A DNA stretch of 64,000 bases from Galaxea fascicularis (GCA_948470475.1 OX419344.1:24854225-24918224); one strand, 5' to 3'. Shown: positions 1 through 12,691, counted from the stretch's first letter. Translations and numbers: made by a program. Notes: a model not told the origin generated them from the sequence alone.

Positions 1-3000
1 AAGGACTTCTGGGTTCGAAGCTCTGGTAAGGGGGCCATAACTTGTTTGGCAGGGGGGACCTTTTTCCGTCTGCACATGAAACATTCTTTCTCCCACTCTC
101 TGATGGCTTCTCTGGCCGAGACGATCCAGTATCTGCTTGAAAGGTGAGCAAGGACTTGGTTGGTGCCCCCGTGTTGGTTCTTCTCGTGACTGTCCTTTAT
201 GATCAGCTTAGTTATCTGGTGATTTCTGGGAAGAATTATGGGATAGCAAGTTTCCCATGGTAGGCAATCTGCGAATCTGAGCCTTCCGTCACACCTAAGT
301 ACACCTTCTTCATCCAATACCGGCTTCAGAGGCAGCAACTTTGACCTTCCAGGGAGCCCTTTTCCTGACTTCAGTGCTTGGATTTCCTCCTGAAATTCTT
401 CTTTTTGAGCCAGTCTAATCAAATGCATTTCTGAAGTGACAATTTCCTCTGGTTCCAGAGCTGCTTTCTTGCGTAACGTTGATGGCAGGCGGCAGTTTTC
501 TAGGAAACGATTCACTGTTGCGGACACCCTTGTAAGCCTAGTCCAGCTGGAGTATCTGGTCGGATCCAAGCGGTCTTCTGTCATTGTGGAAAGAAATGAG
601 CGTTCCTGTGAATATTCTTGGTACTGCTTGCGGACTTCTATGTCGGCTTCCTTTTTGGTTCCAATCTTCTTTTCTGGCCATTCTGTTTCCTTTTGCATCA
701 AGAAGGCTGGACCCTTCCACCAGCTTTCTTCATCAATAAGTGTAGAGACACTTAGTCCTCTTGTCAACAGGTCAGCGGGATTCTGCTTGGTTGGCACATG
801 CCTCCACTGTTCTGGGTCGGTCAACGACTGTATTTCCCCGACACGGTTCGCTACAAAAGGCTTAAATTTTCGGCTACAGCCACGGATCCAATACAATACA
901 TCCACACTATCTGACCAAAATAACCATTCATGTTTGGGAAGATTCAGAACGTTCCCGACAGCCTCAGCAAGTCGGAGTCCAACTACTGCAGCCATTAATT
1001 CAAGACGAGGGATGCTAACAGCTTGAAGGGGTGCGACCCTTGATTTCGAAGCTACCAGACGACAAGTGACAGATCCATCTTCATATAGATGTCTTGAATA
1101 TGTAGCCGCACCATATGCCTGCTGCGATGCGTCAGTGAAGGTGTGCAGAGTAATCTTCTTGACTCCCAGTCCAGTCCGCAAACATCTAGGTACAAGAAGG
1201 CGGGGAAGTTCCGAAAGTTCTTCAAACCACTCCTGAGCCTTCCTTGACAAGCTTTCTTCCACCAGGTCATCCCAGTCAACCCCACTTTCCCACATCTCTT
1301 GAAGAATTATCTTGGCTCGAATGATGTATGGCGATAGGAACCCAAGAGGGTCAAACAAGGTGGCAATTCCCTTCAAGAACGCACGCTTAGTACTGTAGTG
1401 ATCTCTGCTGGGCGGATGAACTTGGTACTTGAATTCATCTTCATTGGGAGTCCACAACACACCCAGTGTCTTCACAACAGGCAGTTCTCCTCTGTCAAGA
1501 TCCACCTCTGTAACACAATCAGCATGTGGGATATGCTCCAACACCTCTGATATATTAGACAGCCACTTCCTCGCATGCATTCCAGCTGAAGCCCACAACT
1601 GTGACAGCTGCTTGTACAATTCGATCCCCGTCTCCTTATCCGGAACCGAGTCCATGCTATCATCCATGTAAGTGCTCTTCAAAACGGTCTCTGCCCCAAG
1701 GGGAAACTGTGATTGGTGCTTCCGAGCGTGTTCTTGGATGACAAACTGCGCCACAAACGGTGATGAATTTACTCCAAATACAACCCGTTCAAATTCAAAC
1801 ACACTGGGATTTTCTTTAGTTTCCATGTTTCGCCACAAGAAACGATGATAAGGCCGGTCAGATGGATTCAACTTAATTTGCAAGTACATTTCCTTAATGT
1901 CACACATTAGGGCAACTGGGTCACGTCGGAATCGAAGCAATACAGCAAACAGGTCATTTTGGAGCTTAGGACCTTGCAGTAGAAAATCATTGAGGGAAAC
2001 TTCCTCACATTTTGCAGATGCATCAAATACAACTCGGACCTTTGTTGTGGACTTATCTGGCCTCAGAATTGGAAAGTGCGGTAGATACCATACTTGATCT
2101 GGCTTTTCGTCCTCTGGTAAGACCTTGCGGATGTACCCTTTATCCTGGTACGTCTCAAGTACATCGCTGTAAGCCTTGGCAAGTTCTGGGGATTTCTGAA
2201 GTCGTTTCTCTGTGCTTTGCAGACGGTGCATGGCCATTGCAAAATTATCTGGTAAGTCACGGTCCTTGGTTTTCCAAGGCAATCCGACACTGTAGTGACC
2301 ATCCTCAAAGATTAAGGTCTCAGCAACCACATCTCTGGCTATCTTCTCCTCTGGTTTGACTATCTGGATTTCTTTGGAATCATCGACATCCCAGAATCGC
2401 CGGACAAGATTGTTCAGTTCGTGCGAGTCATTCGCCAGAAATGTGAAATTGGTTTGAGCTTGACTCGCTTGTAACCCAGGGTTCCCAATACAGGTCCACC
2501 CCAGTGGTGTCAGTCTAGCAATGGGTTCTCCTGGTCCTCCCCTAACATCTTCCAATGAATACAACAGATCAGCCTGATCCACCCCAATAAGCAGGTCAAC
2601 AATAGGCCTGGGCCCCACTTGTGGGAACTTTATGCGCTCTAAGTGCTTCCACTTGGTTTTGTACAAGTTCCAATTCAAAACTTGCATGTTGCCAGTGACT
2701 CGTTCAGTTGTGTAAGCAGATGCTTGTTTGTGCACTCTTCCATCCAAACTATTGATCGTGAACTCTACAATTGAGGAGTTAAACTTCTCTTGATTGTCAT
2801 TAAGCACCTTCACTGTCAACTCGTGTGGCCTCCCTTCCAGTCCCAATTCTGCAGCAACATCACTGTTCAAATAAGACCTACTGCTTCCTTCATCCAGGAG
2901 AGCATTCACTTTCACTTGTCTTCCTCCACTGGTCAGGTACACAGGAACGATCCGTAGGGCTACGAACTCCGAAGGAACAGTGAGTTTCATTGTAGTCGTC

Positions 3001-4964
3001 GTCATATGGGTCCTCTCGTTTGTCTCTCCTTCAGCTGATCCACTTACAGATGTGGGCGGCAGGTCTGACCTGGCTGTGGAACCATTCTGAGAGGTCTTGA
3101 CTTCAGCTTGATCCTCATGAAGCATTCGATGATGATATGATCTGCATCCGTTTAGTCCACACATTCTGCTCCTAAAACACTCTTCACCTCTATGACCATC
3201 TGCTAGACAACGAAAGCATAATTTGTGTCCTGTGGCTACTTCCCATCGTTTTGGCACTGTCATTCTTTTAAAGCTCTCACAAGACCAAATTCCATGTTGC
3301 CCATTGCACACCTTACACGCCTGACTTGGTTTCTTCTTATCAAGAGGGGAGTCTCTGGTTACAAAAGATGATCCTGCTGTGGGGCTATTCCTCTCCTTCT
3401 TAGGGGATTCTTTGAGAACACCACTTATAGTTTCTGAAGCTGTGGTCAGGAACTCGGATTCTCTGTCAATAAACTCTCTCAATGTGCCCACATTCTCTGT
3501 TCGATGGTTGTCGCTAACCCACTGCTTGTACTTAGACAGGAGCTCTTTATTAAACTTCCGCTGTAGAGTGATGTACAATGATCCATTTCCTAGCTCTGCC
3601 TCCTGGTTAGCATCCTTCAAGTTCACAACAATCCCGTCAAGCAGTTCTGAAAACTTCTCCAGGTCTCTCTCATTACCTTCTCTCACTGGTTTAAAGGCAT
3701 TCAGCTCTTCAAGTCTAAGTGTCAGGGCCCTTCGTTTTCCTCCATACTTTCGTTCTAGACGGGACTTGGCCGCTTCATACGCTGCTGCTGAGTGTCCCAG
3801 GTTCTCAATGACTCTTAGAGGTTCACCTTGAAGGCATTCTCGCAATCGTAAAAGCTTGTACTCTGGTGTAGCTCCAGTACGGTCCACACACGAATAAAAT
3901 GCCGCTTTCCAAGCTTCATAATTCTTCTTTTGACCAAAGAACTTGGGAACACTTACTCTTTTTAGAAGAGCAGAGGAGTCAGCACTGATCTGGTCTGCAG
4001 TGGACAGTGACGATGGTTGGTGTCTTCCAGTGGGCATAAACTGACCTTGACCTCCACTGAAGGGTAATTGTTGCATTAGGGATGGTACATAAACGCTCGG
4101 CGAAGACCTGCTCACTGTAGGGAACGGTGAAGCATGTGACTGATTCATTAAACTTTGGACTGAAACTGCAGGTGTCGTTGAAGTTGGCTGTTGAAGCTGG
4201 AGTTGCTGTTCCACTGAAGAGGACACAGACGGTACTGAGATTGGAGGATAAAACGGAACAATTGGAGTCGACGTATAAACATCTCCAGGGAACGAGGGCG
4301 GAGGCAATCCGGTTACCATTCCAATTGTGGTTGAAACGTTCGGAATTCGAGTACACGAAGATACAACAGGCTGCGTTTGAGCAACAAAATCTTGTTTCTG
4401 TCCCGGCTCTCTTGACAACAGGGTCTCTTTAAAGCATTCTGATCGACTTGTCGATTCTCGTTCTCGGTCGCTTAATTCACTAGGGCTAGTTGCTTTCGCT
4501 CCTTGGTCTGGTCCTGGCGCTGGTTTCTTGTTTTGAAGGTTCTGTGCAAGTTGCTTCTCATATTCAGCAACCGTTCGCTCGATTTCTTGTTCGACTCGCA
4601 TGAGTTCTTCTTCTTGTTTTGTTATTTCTTCTCTTAATCGCTTCGTTTGGTCGTCAGCTGATGATCTGTTCGTGCCGCTCAGATATCCTTTCACAATTCC
4701 TTCGACTTCGGAGAAATCCTTCTCAATTGCATCCAGTTCCATCGAAACAGCACCGAGTTTTCTCGAATCCCTTATGTTCTCGTAGTAAGCTTCTAACTCT
4801 TCGCAGGCTCGAAGCACACTCTCGTAAGCGTCCGTAAAAACACTCAGGCTCTCCATAACTTGCATTCTCGACGACAATCCTCCTTCCATCACCATCATAA
4901 GCTTGTTTCGGTTCTTCGTGTATGAGCACTTCGATCTCATTTTTCCTTTCTTCAGACGTTCCAT
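1..4964 (-). mobile_element. BEL/Pao LTR retrotransposon gag-pol, uninterrupted frame, truncated by window edge
   Basis: One minus-strand frame is open from an ATG at 4964 to the left edge (about 1,654 codons), with an in-frame TAG upstream of the ATG. Domains in order: a charged coiled-coil-like N-terminus, a Ser/Pro/Gln-rich linker, a DUF1759-type gag region (from about residue 335), Cys/His zinc knuckles (about 550-615), a DUF1758-type aspartic protease around LLDEGS (about 690), a Pao reverse transcriptase with YMDD (plus 1659-1670, about residue 1098), an RNase H-like segment around TFTDAS (about 1275), and an H2C2 integrase zinc-binding region near the left edge. This is the standard BEL/Pao order. 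The integrase catalytic core and second LTR lie outside the window. No stop or frameshift was seen, so the copy looks recent. The host is read as an animal genome; nothing here indicates a free virus. Confidence 0.93.
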
Positions 4965-4980
4965 GTTCAAAATTCTCTTC

Positions 4981-5000
4981 GGAACCTCGCTCTGCTACCA
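4981..5000 (-). other. Retrotransposon primer-binding site
   Basis: On the minus strand this reads TGGTAGCAGAGCGAGGTTCC. It starts with TGG, the complement of a tRNA CCA end, and lies two bases inside the LTR end and 17 bases before the gag-pol ATG. The plus strand looks like a tRNA 3' acceptor end. The primer tRNA identity was not determined. Confidence 0.75.
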
Positions 5001-5002
5001 GA

Positions 5003-5186
5003 TGTTCTTGCGAACGGGTCAAAAATTCAAAGATGAGTCACTGCTTCTAATTTGAACTCGTTTAATGATCCGACATAACAAATTTTGTTCATGACAACAA
5101 AAAACATGGCCGAACAGCAACCTCGTGCTCGATTCGGTCCTACACTGCGCATGTCTGCTAAAACTAGTTCCTAGTCCTTCTGAACA
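5003..5186 (-). repeat. 5' LTR of the BEL/Pao element (184 bp)
   Basis: The boundaries are inferred from TGTTC at one end and GAACA at the other (TG...CA rule), directly abutting the primer-binding site. It contains ATTAAA, a possible polyadenylation signal, on the element's strand. At 184 bp it is short for this superfamily. The partner LTR is outside the window, so the ends cannot be confirmed by comparison. Confidence 0.62.
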
Positions 5187-5334
5187 ATCTGTGCTTGGCT
5201 ACAAAGATTTGATACTTTAATAAAGATGTCATTGTTATTCCATGTTTATTGTGCAAGCTGCATGAAGCACTTCCTGATGTGTAAAGTTTATTAATGAACC
5301 AAGTATTATAATATTGTAACTAAAAATGACATTC

Positions 5335-6538
5335 TAGTCTTCTTCATCAAGGTCAAATCCTGTGAAACTTTCATCCTTATTGACTGGAAATTGAGTTTCC
5401 TGATGGCTACATATGCCAGAGCTCTCAAGTCTCATGCAAACAAATGCACTATTACACTGAAACTATTATTTCTCACACATTGAAGGTTTTTTAATTAAAC
5501 AGTTCATTTTGAGGGAGAAAATAATAATAAATAACTTTATTTCAACTCGGCGGTAAAATATAGCACAGAAGATGCTACTTTGGACCGAGGGAAAATGCTG
5601 CTGAAGTTAAGTAAACACCAACTGAAGCATCATTCTGGAAACAATTCACTTCCTTTTCCCTTTGAGGTGCCAAACACTTTCCAACAGTGGAAAAATGCAC
5701 TCAGAATAAGGAGCATCCCCCCATAACAAGAGAGAAGATGCCTTTTGCCTTGATCTCACTCTTTGGCAACAAATTAACTTGAGAGCTATGCATATGCACG
5801 AGCAGGTAAAGAAATCCTCTTCGCCCCCAACATTCCATACACCAGCCTTGACAACTCTCGAGAGGAAACACCTCTAAGAAACTGTAAGAGATCAATGGAA
5901 AAGAGTTTGTTACTACATTGTATCAGACTTAAGGCCTGGCTAAACTAGAAACATTGTTTCCTTGGGATTGCTGCTCAGGTGGCTAAACTGAGAAGCAACA
6001 TTTGCCGTCCAGGAAGCAAAAAATGTTTTTGACCAAAGGACCAGGGTCACTCTTCATTGACTCTATGCACTGCAGCAATTAAACATTCGCTGATGTTTTG
6101 AAGGGAAACAAAACCGCAATCGCTACACTTGCACCTAAAACGTACAAACACTACATTAATTTAAGGAAAGCCGATGCAAGCAGTTGAAATAAAAAAGGAG
6201 GCTTTAAGGTGCTAAGCACAAGATCATGCTAACAACAAAGTAAGCGTGAAGAAGCATCTGAATGTAAACAAAGCGAACACGTGTTGCGATCGTACATAAG
6301 CTTACCATTCGCTGACTTCAACCTTCCCATGATACCGGTCCTTAAGTTTTCCTTCCAGTTCTTCGTCGGCTCTCACTCCTTTTCATACTTTGCTGTCCAT
6401 TCCTCATCTGCGAGCGGATCGTCAGCATGGGGATCAACATCCATCGCTCGAAGTTGCACAGTGTGCATAACTCACGCGGTCTTCAATGTCGTATCCAGCG
6501 ATAAAATAAATTTCCGAGTCCTCCGACTCATAACTCAT
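5335..6538 (-). pseudogene. Broken P2X7 cytoplasmic-domain-like coding remnant
   Basis: A 5' segment begins at an ATG (6536-6538) and encodes an acidic stretch with SEDSEIYFIAGYDIEDR, then in another frame MDVDPHADDPLADEEW. A one-base frame change follows before DEELEGKLKDRYHGKVEVSE. A GTAAG donor after the split Trp codon (near 6305) matches an acceptor at 6134 that continues WCKCSDCG, the Cys-rich signature of P2X7-cytoplasmic-like domains often duplicated in cnidarians. An in-frame stop follows. Near 5890-5760 a piece resembling the later Arg/Trp-rich part (SRELSRLVYGMLGAKR) appears, and at 5335-5400 there is a C-terminal-like frame ending FDLDEED-stop. Frameshifts and stops argue for a pseudogene. 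The domain name is from pattern recall; the overall gene model is uncertain. Confidence 0.45.
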
Positions 6539-6895
6539 TTCTTAATCAGAGGATGTGGTCGACATTGTTAATTTAAGACAACTCGTATGACCATGAAGCT
6601 CCTATGGGAACAATTTCGCTGTGTAAAGTCTTCACATCCTGAGAATTTCACCAGTGTGTCTTCTGAACCGTTCTCGATTTGACGTCACAACGTCCCGCTC
6701 GCCCCAGACTCCTATTTCGCGGTCATGGGGCCATCGAAGGTCAACTTCAACAGTGCATAGAAAATCGAGGATTTAACCAAATCAAAAAATTTTTGCGGCA
6801 AAATACTCCAAAAAATACACAGAAACTTTTCAGCGAAAAAAAATTTTTGGGTTTAGGTGCACTTTAAGAGAATTTAGGGTTGTATCAAGATAACT

Positions 6896-6960
6896 CCCTT
6901 TTCTGTTCTCATCACCTGTCTGCTGGGCATTGTATTGATGTTATGAGAAGAAGTTACATG
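6896..6960 (+). repeat. Dispersed repeat fragment shared with 48168-48230
   Basis: The core CTCATCACCTGTCT and the string AGAAGAAGTTACATGCT occur in the same order and spacing in both places. It is a piece of an unclassified dispersed repeat just upstream of the first visible RNF13-like exon. Confidence 0.5.
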
Positions 6961-7017
6961 CTGATCCACCAATGGGGTGTGTCATGAGGTTGGTGATACT
7001 GTTTCCTTTGCTTTCAG

Positions 7018-10000
7018 GACACTGGTGATATCTTGGAAGAGTATGATTTTGAACGACATCGGTAAGTTACTTTAAACCAAGCTTCAAATGGGTCAGCTTA
7101 TTCGTATACTTTTTTAACCCTTTCACTCCCAAGGTGTTCTCCATTGATGAGTAAAATCGTGTGGTGTTAGACAGAGTAAATTCTGTAAGTGCCATTTGGC
7201 ACTATCAGGAGTGAAAGGGTTAAGTTAGATGCTGTAATCTTGTTCAACAAGTGTGTACTTTGCTTCCTATGTTGTAAAGGATTATCCCCCCTCCTCCATT
7301 TGCCCAAGATAACTTATCACTTTTAAGGCCCTTTGTACTTATTTTTCCTAAGATGGGAAGGGTTATGTATAATTAAACATTTCAATTGTTTATTCTAATA
7401 TTATTATTATTGTTGTTGTTATCATTATTAGTTGAGGTTTTTACCCTGTCCAGTTTATCAGTTTCTAAATAATGTTCTTAAAAGTTTCAAAGAGGAGTTC
7501 ATGAGATCAGATGGCAATTTCCATAAACAATGTTTCCTTAACCCCTTTGCATCCCTTCAAGAATAAATGATGATAAGATTGTTATTAAACACTGAGCTTT
7601 ATGAACCCAATGCTATTTTGAATAAGAGAGTTTGAGCAAAGACTATCTATGAGAGAAAAAATTCAAGATTTTGTCGATATACCTTTCTCTTTACGTCTTC
7701 TTTATCAAATTTGTTTTGTTTGTATTCTTACAGAGAGAGTAGAGTCCTAATCACTGCACAGGAATATCCTCCAGTGTGGGATTATGGGTTCTACATGATT
7801 CCTTTTGCAATTATTGTTGGCATCTGCTTTATCTTAATGGCCATGTTTATGGTAAGTGCTTTTTAATTAATCTATATTTAGGAAATTGCATTATCTTGGG
7901 TACAATAATTCATGATAAACAGGGCCAAGTGACATTGAAAGTTTTCAGTTCACTTTGAGATTTTTGAAAAGCACCAGAACTTAAATTGCTGTGAAACTCA
8001 GAAAACCATGAACACTACAAATATTTCTGGAGTCAGTGGCAAAAGAATACCAGTCAGATGCACAATGGCAAAACCACAAACTTTAACATCAATCACTTTT
8101 GCAGTCAGTGGTTTCATCTTAAGGTTTTATAATGTGTGTCCGATTAGTTGAAGAACGATTAACTTTCCAGAAATACATTTTGGTGTTCATGGTTTCATAC
8201 ATTTCCCAGTAATGCATTTTACATTCATCAAAACTGCACATTGTATGAGGTAGTTTGATTTGTGATATATTTTCTTAAATAATCAACAAAACTATGGACA
8301 AAACATTCCACATAATTGCAAATTTAGTTTGTGTATCTTTTAGGACAATTCCACACAGCAAAAATATTCAAATTTGTTGTGTTTAACTGTATAGGTACTC
8401 CTATGAAGTGCAATTTGCAAATATTAATAATATTGTTATTGTACTGTTCTCAATCAATCAGAATCAACTCTATGTACTGTAATGATGAACCTTTTCACTC
8501 CAAGTCACAACTATGAGAATTTGTGATGTATTTCTAACTTCCACATGGAAAGAAATGATTGCAACGTATCCGCACAAATAGTGAATACCCCCATTACATT
8601 GCAATGGGCTACTTTTTCTATAGTGTTAGCACTTGTTCAATGGCTTGCAAGTCAGTATTATCTGTTATAATGTAAGGTTAAACATGTTTCTCTTGTTTGT
8701 TGTCTCTGTCATTCACAGTGGTCAATTTACTAATTCACAAATTAAAAAATCTGTCAGATGATTTTAATAATAATTTATCTTGGTAAAAAGTCAAACATCC
8801 TTGAAAATTCTAAGGAAGGAGCTAAAAGCGTGAGGAAATCAGTTGAAAAGAAAACAACATGGCAGCGTTTGTGCGAGGTGGTCATGTTACTGTTGGGTCT
8901 TTTCTGGTTTAATCCAGCTGCTTCCTCTCATTGTTTTCAAAAATATAGATAAGTCGTTACTACAGACATTACCTGGAGCAGCGACGAAACAGGCTGTCAC
9001 CAACTAATTTGAAAAAGATTCCTACAAAAAAGTTCAAAAAAGGTCAGTGATGCAGGGTTGTCAAAAAGTACTGGGAACCAGCAATATCGCCAGATACTTT
9101 CCTCGTTTCACCTGCTATGATTTGCCAGTAAAAAGAGAAAATGTAGGGAGAAAATTGGTGTGGTTACCCCCTGAATGCTGTCTACTTTCCAAGATTCTCC
9201 TTCTGCTTAAAGTCATTTTGACAGTCCTGGCAATGTCCACTGTGCTAGCAAACTGCTACACTTTCTGAAGCAAACTGGTGACTCATTTACAAGCTGTTCA
9301 TTGTGGCTCCTGTTTGTGGAAATGGATTGTGTTTGTATCACATAGGTAAACTGAGTTAATTAGGGTTCTCAATAGAACTTTGAACAGCCATTGCTGCATT
9401 ATATTTTAAGCCATAACATTGATGTACGTGGCCGAAGTCTTCTACTTATTGAGGGGTTTTAACAGCCATAACACTTACCAGTAACATCCATGACAGGTTT
9501 TCTGGTTATGGTTTCAACTGAGAACCCTGAAGTTAACCCTTAGTTTTTGGTTTTGAAGAGCAGCTGAATGATCAGACAGGCAAAATCATGTTCAAAGTCA
9601 GAAACAGCCTTTCATGAAATCCTTGTTAAGTACCAGTCAATAATCTTTTTAGGTGATGATTACTATGATGTGTGTGCTATATGTCTGGAGGAATACAAAG
9701 AAGGTGAAAGACTACGCATCCTTCCCTGTGACCATGGTAGGTTTTTGTTATATTCTTGTCATGGACAGTCCATCTTCAGCTCTGTGAAATGTAACACAAA
9801 GGCACAGACTGGACTTTGTAATACACTTCATATGTCACCTCCCTCATGGGATGTATTTATCTTTTATCTTGCTCACAACCAAATGCTGGCGCTTACAATA
9901 TTCTTTCTTTGTTGATTTATACATGGAGGCAGGGTGGCCGAGTGGTTAAGGGCACTGGATTTCAATGCGGTGACCTGGGTTCAAATCCCGCTCTAGCCAC

Positions 10001-10435
10001 TAGCTGGTGTTGTTCTGGGTTCGTGCCTGGTTCAACTCCTTGGTCATCCATGTAAGTAGCCAAGTGGTCTGCCTCCTGCCAGTTGGGATTCTTAACTCTG
10101 TTATTTTCATTTGTATTATTTGTTTCGTTGGCCCTGAATAGCCTCTCTAGGGGAGTGGTCAGTAATTATTTATTTTTATTTTATTTTATTTTTATGTGTC
10201 TATGTTTTTGTTTGAAGCTTATCACTGCAAGTGTGTAGACCCATGGCTGACAGAAGGAAAACGCACCTGTCCAGTTTGCAAACGACCTGTATTAAATGAC
10301 AAGAGATCACGGAACAGAGCTCGCAGAACTGATGTAGAAGCACACTCAATTGAAATAGCTCAGGATCCTGATGAAACAACTCCTCTCATCGCATCAACTT
10401 CTGCTAGTGTAGCCTCCAGTTCCATGGCTGTTTAG
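7018..10435 (+). CDS. RNF13: RNF13/RNF167-type PA-TM-RING E3 ubiquitin ligase, 3' part (5 exons)
   Basis: Exons: 7018-7061, 7734-7851, 8949-9042, 9653-9736, 10218-10435 (TAG at 10433). Phases agree across all junctions and every intron has GT-AG ends. Exon 2 encodes a transmembrane segment with [18 protein letters not shown]. Exon 3 encodes a basic juxtamembrane stretch ending [11 protein letters not shown]. Exons 4-5 encode a RING-H2 finger: [35 protein letters not shown] Ser/Thr-rich tail ends in SSSMAV. In RNF13/RNF167/RNF128 relatives a signal peptide and luminal protease-associated domain precede the membrane segment; those enzymes ubiquitinate targets at endosomal membranes. Here only the end of the luminal part is visible (LEEYDFERH) and no PA exons were found from 1 to 7017. 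They may be upstream of the retrotransposon or lost. RNF13 versus RNF167 cannot be separated. Confidence 0.88.
7114..7223. repeat. Small MITE with 16-bp perfect terminal inverted repeats
   Basis: TTAACCCTTTCACTCC at 7114-7129 is the exact reverse complement of 7208-7223. The 110-bp palindromic element lies in the first visible intron of the RNF13-like gene. Confidence 0.7.
9925..10197 (+). repeat. tRNA-derived SINE (family A) in an RNF13 intron
   Basis: The head (about 9930-10000) has an A box (GGTGGCCGAGTGGTTAAG) and B box (GGGTTCAAATCCCG) like a Leu/Ser-type tRNA. An unrelated body with a second GGTTC motif and a TTATTTATTTTTATTTTA-like tail follows. The tail stops about 20 bp before the final RING exon. 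The head does not close a clean acceptor stem, so this is read as a SINE rather than a tRNA gene. Confidence 0.72.
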
Positions 10436-12691
10436 TCACTTTCAATAGGTTAACAAGAGTCGGCAATTTTCTGTATACAAGGAGAAAAAAGGGAGAAGCA
10501 GAAGTCTTCCTTTTATATCTTCAACAGAATGCAGAGTCAAATTAACAGGATTCCTTTGTCCTTTAATCTGGATATAAGAATAGTCTTGTTGTGCTGAATC
10601 TTTCATAAGTTGACAAATACTGAATTTGCTAAAAATGGTCAAATTATTTATTGTAGGTTTTGTTTTACTCCACTTAAACCTTGTTTCAGAGTATAGTTAT
10701 CATTTGATAAATTGTTTTTTATTTTATCATTCATAGACATCTTAGTCAGCATAATGTATCAGGAAATGGTATCACGATTATCAAATAAGTATCTGTATTT
10801 GGTCACACTTGTATTACCAGAACACATTTCTTGTAACTCTGTTTGCTACACTGTATTGGAAAGCATTCGTAAGTTAACTCATTGTTGTGATCTGTGGTAT
10901 TGCTCAACTGTGTCATGAAAAGTGGTTAAATTTTGACCACTCCTGGCAATATAGTGTCCATGATCTTAAATTCTATTAGATAAAGATTTCAGCGCATATA
11001 CATTTGACCTCTTTCAATGAACTGCTAAATTTAGAGTAAGCAGATTATTTAGCAACATTTATTACTTAAATAACTGTTAAGAAAGTCAAGGCTTTCTTGG
11101 TTTTCAAAATTCTGCTTAGATATTCAATATTTCTGTATGGGTACCGATGGTTCTTAAAATCATATAGAATGGTAGGGCTCATATTGAAAAACCATGAAAT
11201 GAGATAAAACTGCTTCTCCATGTGAGAGCATGATAGGGTGGGTAGTCTAATCCAAAACAGTCGTGTTATGATTATTGAAACCCCTTTTAATGACTTAACG
11301 CAGAACAAAATTAAGATAAACAAGGGTCTGTTGTATAAAACTTAGGGTGCGTTCGTTTGGGATGATTCAGATCAGGATCAGTGATCTAAGATCACTCAGA
11401 CCATGGTGCATCAAAGGAACCAAGAAATCCACTCTGAACAAGGATTCCTCAGTTCCTTTGATGCAGAATGATTCAAGTGATCTTGGATCACTGATCCTGA
11501 TCTGGATCATCCCAAAGGAACACACCCTTTGTGTACAATAAAGACGTGATTGTTATCTGGACCATTACTGGAAAATGTTGTTCAAAGACTTTATATTATT
11601 TACTTCAATCACACCTTGAAACCATATAAAAACATACATGTAAACTTCAGTTTAAATAAATGGAGAGCCACAGCTAGACGGTTGCCTCATCTTACACTTC
11701 AACAAGACTGATTTTTGTGGAGAATTACCTTCTGAACCCTTGTGAAAAATGCATAGCATCTAGATTTCAAAATGTTCTGGGTGGGCATGCTGCCAGATTT
11801 GCCCAACAGCTCTTGCTTTGTCTATACCAGAAGTATGGCTACGGCACTGAAACTGAAGTTTGAATTGACTAGATGACATTATCGGGGAGCCAGGGGAATG
11901 TTTAGGGGTTTACATGACTCCAGTTTTGCTCTATTTCAATTCCTGAGCCAGGGGAATGTTTGGGGGTTTACATGACTCCAGTTGACACCACATTGCTTTT
12001 CATCAGGGGCACAGTTTCTAAGTCCCCAGCCCGGCAATGTTCTGTAGACATTGCGAGGTAACATTTTCGAGTGGGCTACATAAACTAACAGACTGAAATT
12101 TACTTGAAGAATCCTTATTTTGGAACACTGTACATATAAGCTATCATATGGTTCCCATAACTTTTGGTGATTTTGAAAAATGGTCCCCTGGCCAGCCTGC
12201 TGTAATTACCCAGCAAACTGACCAAAGTTGATCTTTCTCGTTCTAAAACGTGTTGATGGTTGACAATCTAAACAACTGCTTGATTAAAATAAGGGCAACT
12301 CAAAGCACTTTCTTGAGTCTGTTGGCTCAGGGCTGGGATATCCCCCAATTCAGTAGTGAAATAATTTGTAATTAACTGAGCTTTATGGATTCCCTAGGAT
12401 TTTAATCAGAAATCAGTTGTAGAGAACACTCAACAACGTTATATTTTTATTTTATTTTCTAGGAACAAAAGCTTTCAACTAATTGTTAACTCTCAATGAT
12501 GTCTCAAATCAAATTTGCTTCCTTCACAAGATACTTCCAGTGTTTCTAGATAGTAGCTTAAAACCACAAACATCTTCCAAAACCCTTAGGGGAACTGTGC
12601 GTATTATCAACTTCAATGCGCTGTATTGGCACAAAAATAACATTGTTTCGGTTAATCTTATGTTCTGACAGAATAAAAGTGACTGAGAAAA
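10436..12691. other. RNF13 3' flank and intergenic DNA with small repeats
   Basis: No coding exon recognised. The stretch holds the presumed RNF13 3' UTR, an AATAAA near 11537, an inverted-repeat element (11344-11528) and a local direct duplication (about 11889-11982) with GAGCCAGGGGAATGTTT in both copies. The profilin 3' UTR lies at the right end. Confidence 0.5.
11344..11528. repeat. Inverted-repeat element (MITE-like)
   Basis: AGGGTGCGTTCGTTTGGGAT at the left is matched by an imperfect reverse complement ending AAGGAACACACCCT at the right. The arms continue through GATCAGGATCAGTGATC. There is no coding content. Confidence 0.65.

Noticed and set aside
436..1026. 196-codon plus-strand open frame
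   Set aside because: Antisense shadow of the BEL/Pao gag-pol frame, which has clear protein motifs on the minus strand.
6679..6867. 62-codon open frame
   Set aside because: A/T-rich, no domain, probably the edge of a repeat upstream of the RNF13-like exons.
9930..10000. Possible tRNA gene (Leu/Ser type)
   Set aside because: A and B boxes are present, but the acceptor stem does not close and a SINE body and tail follow.
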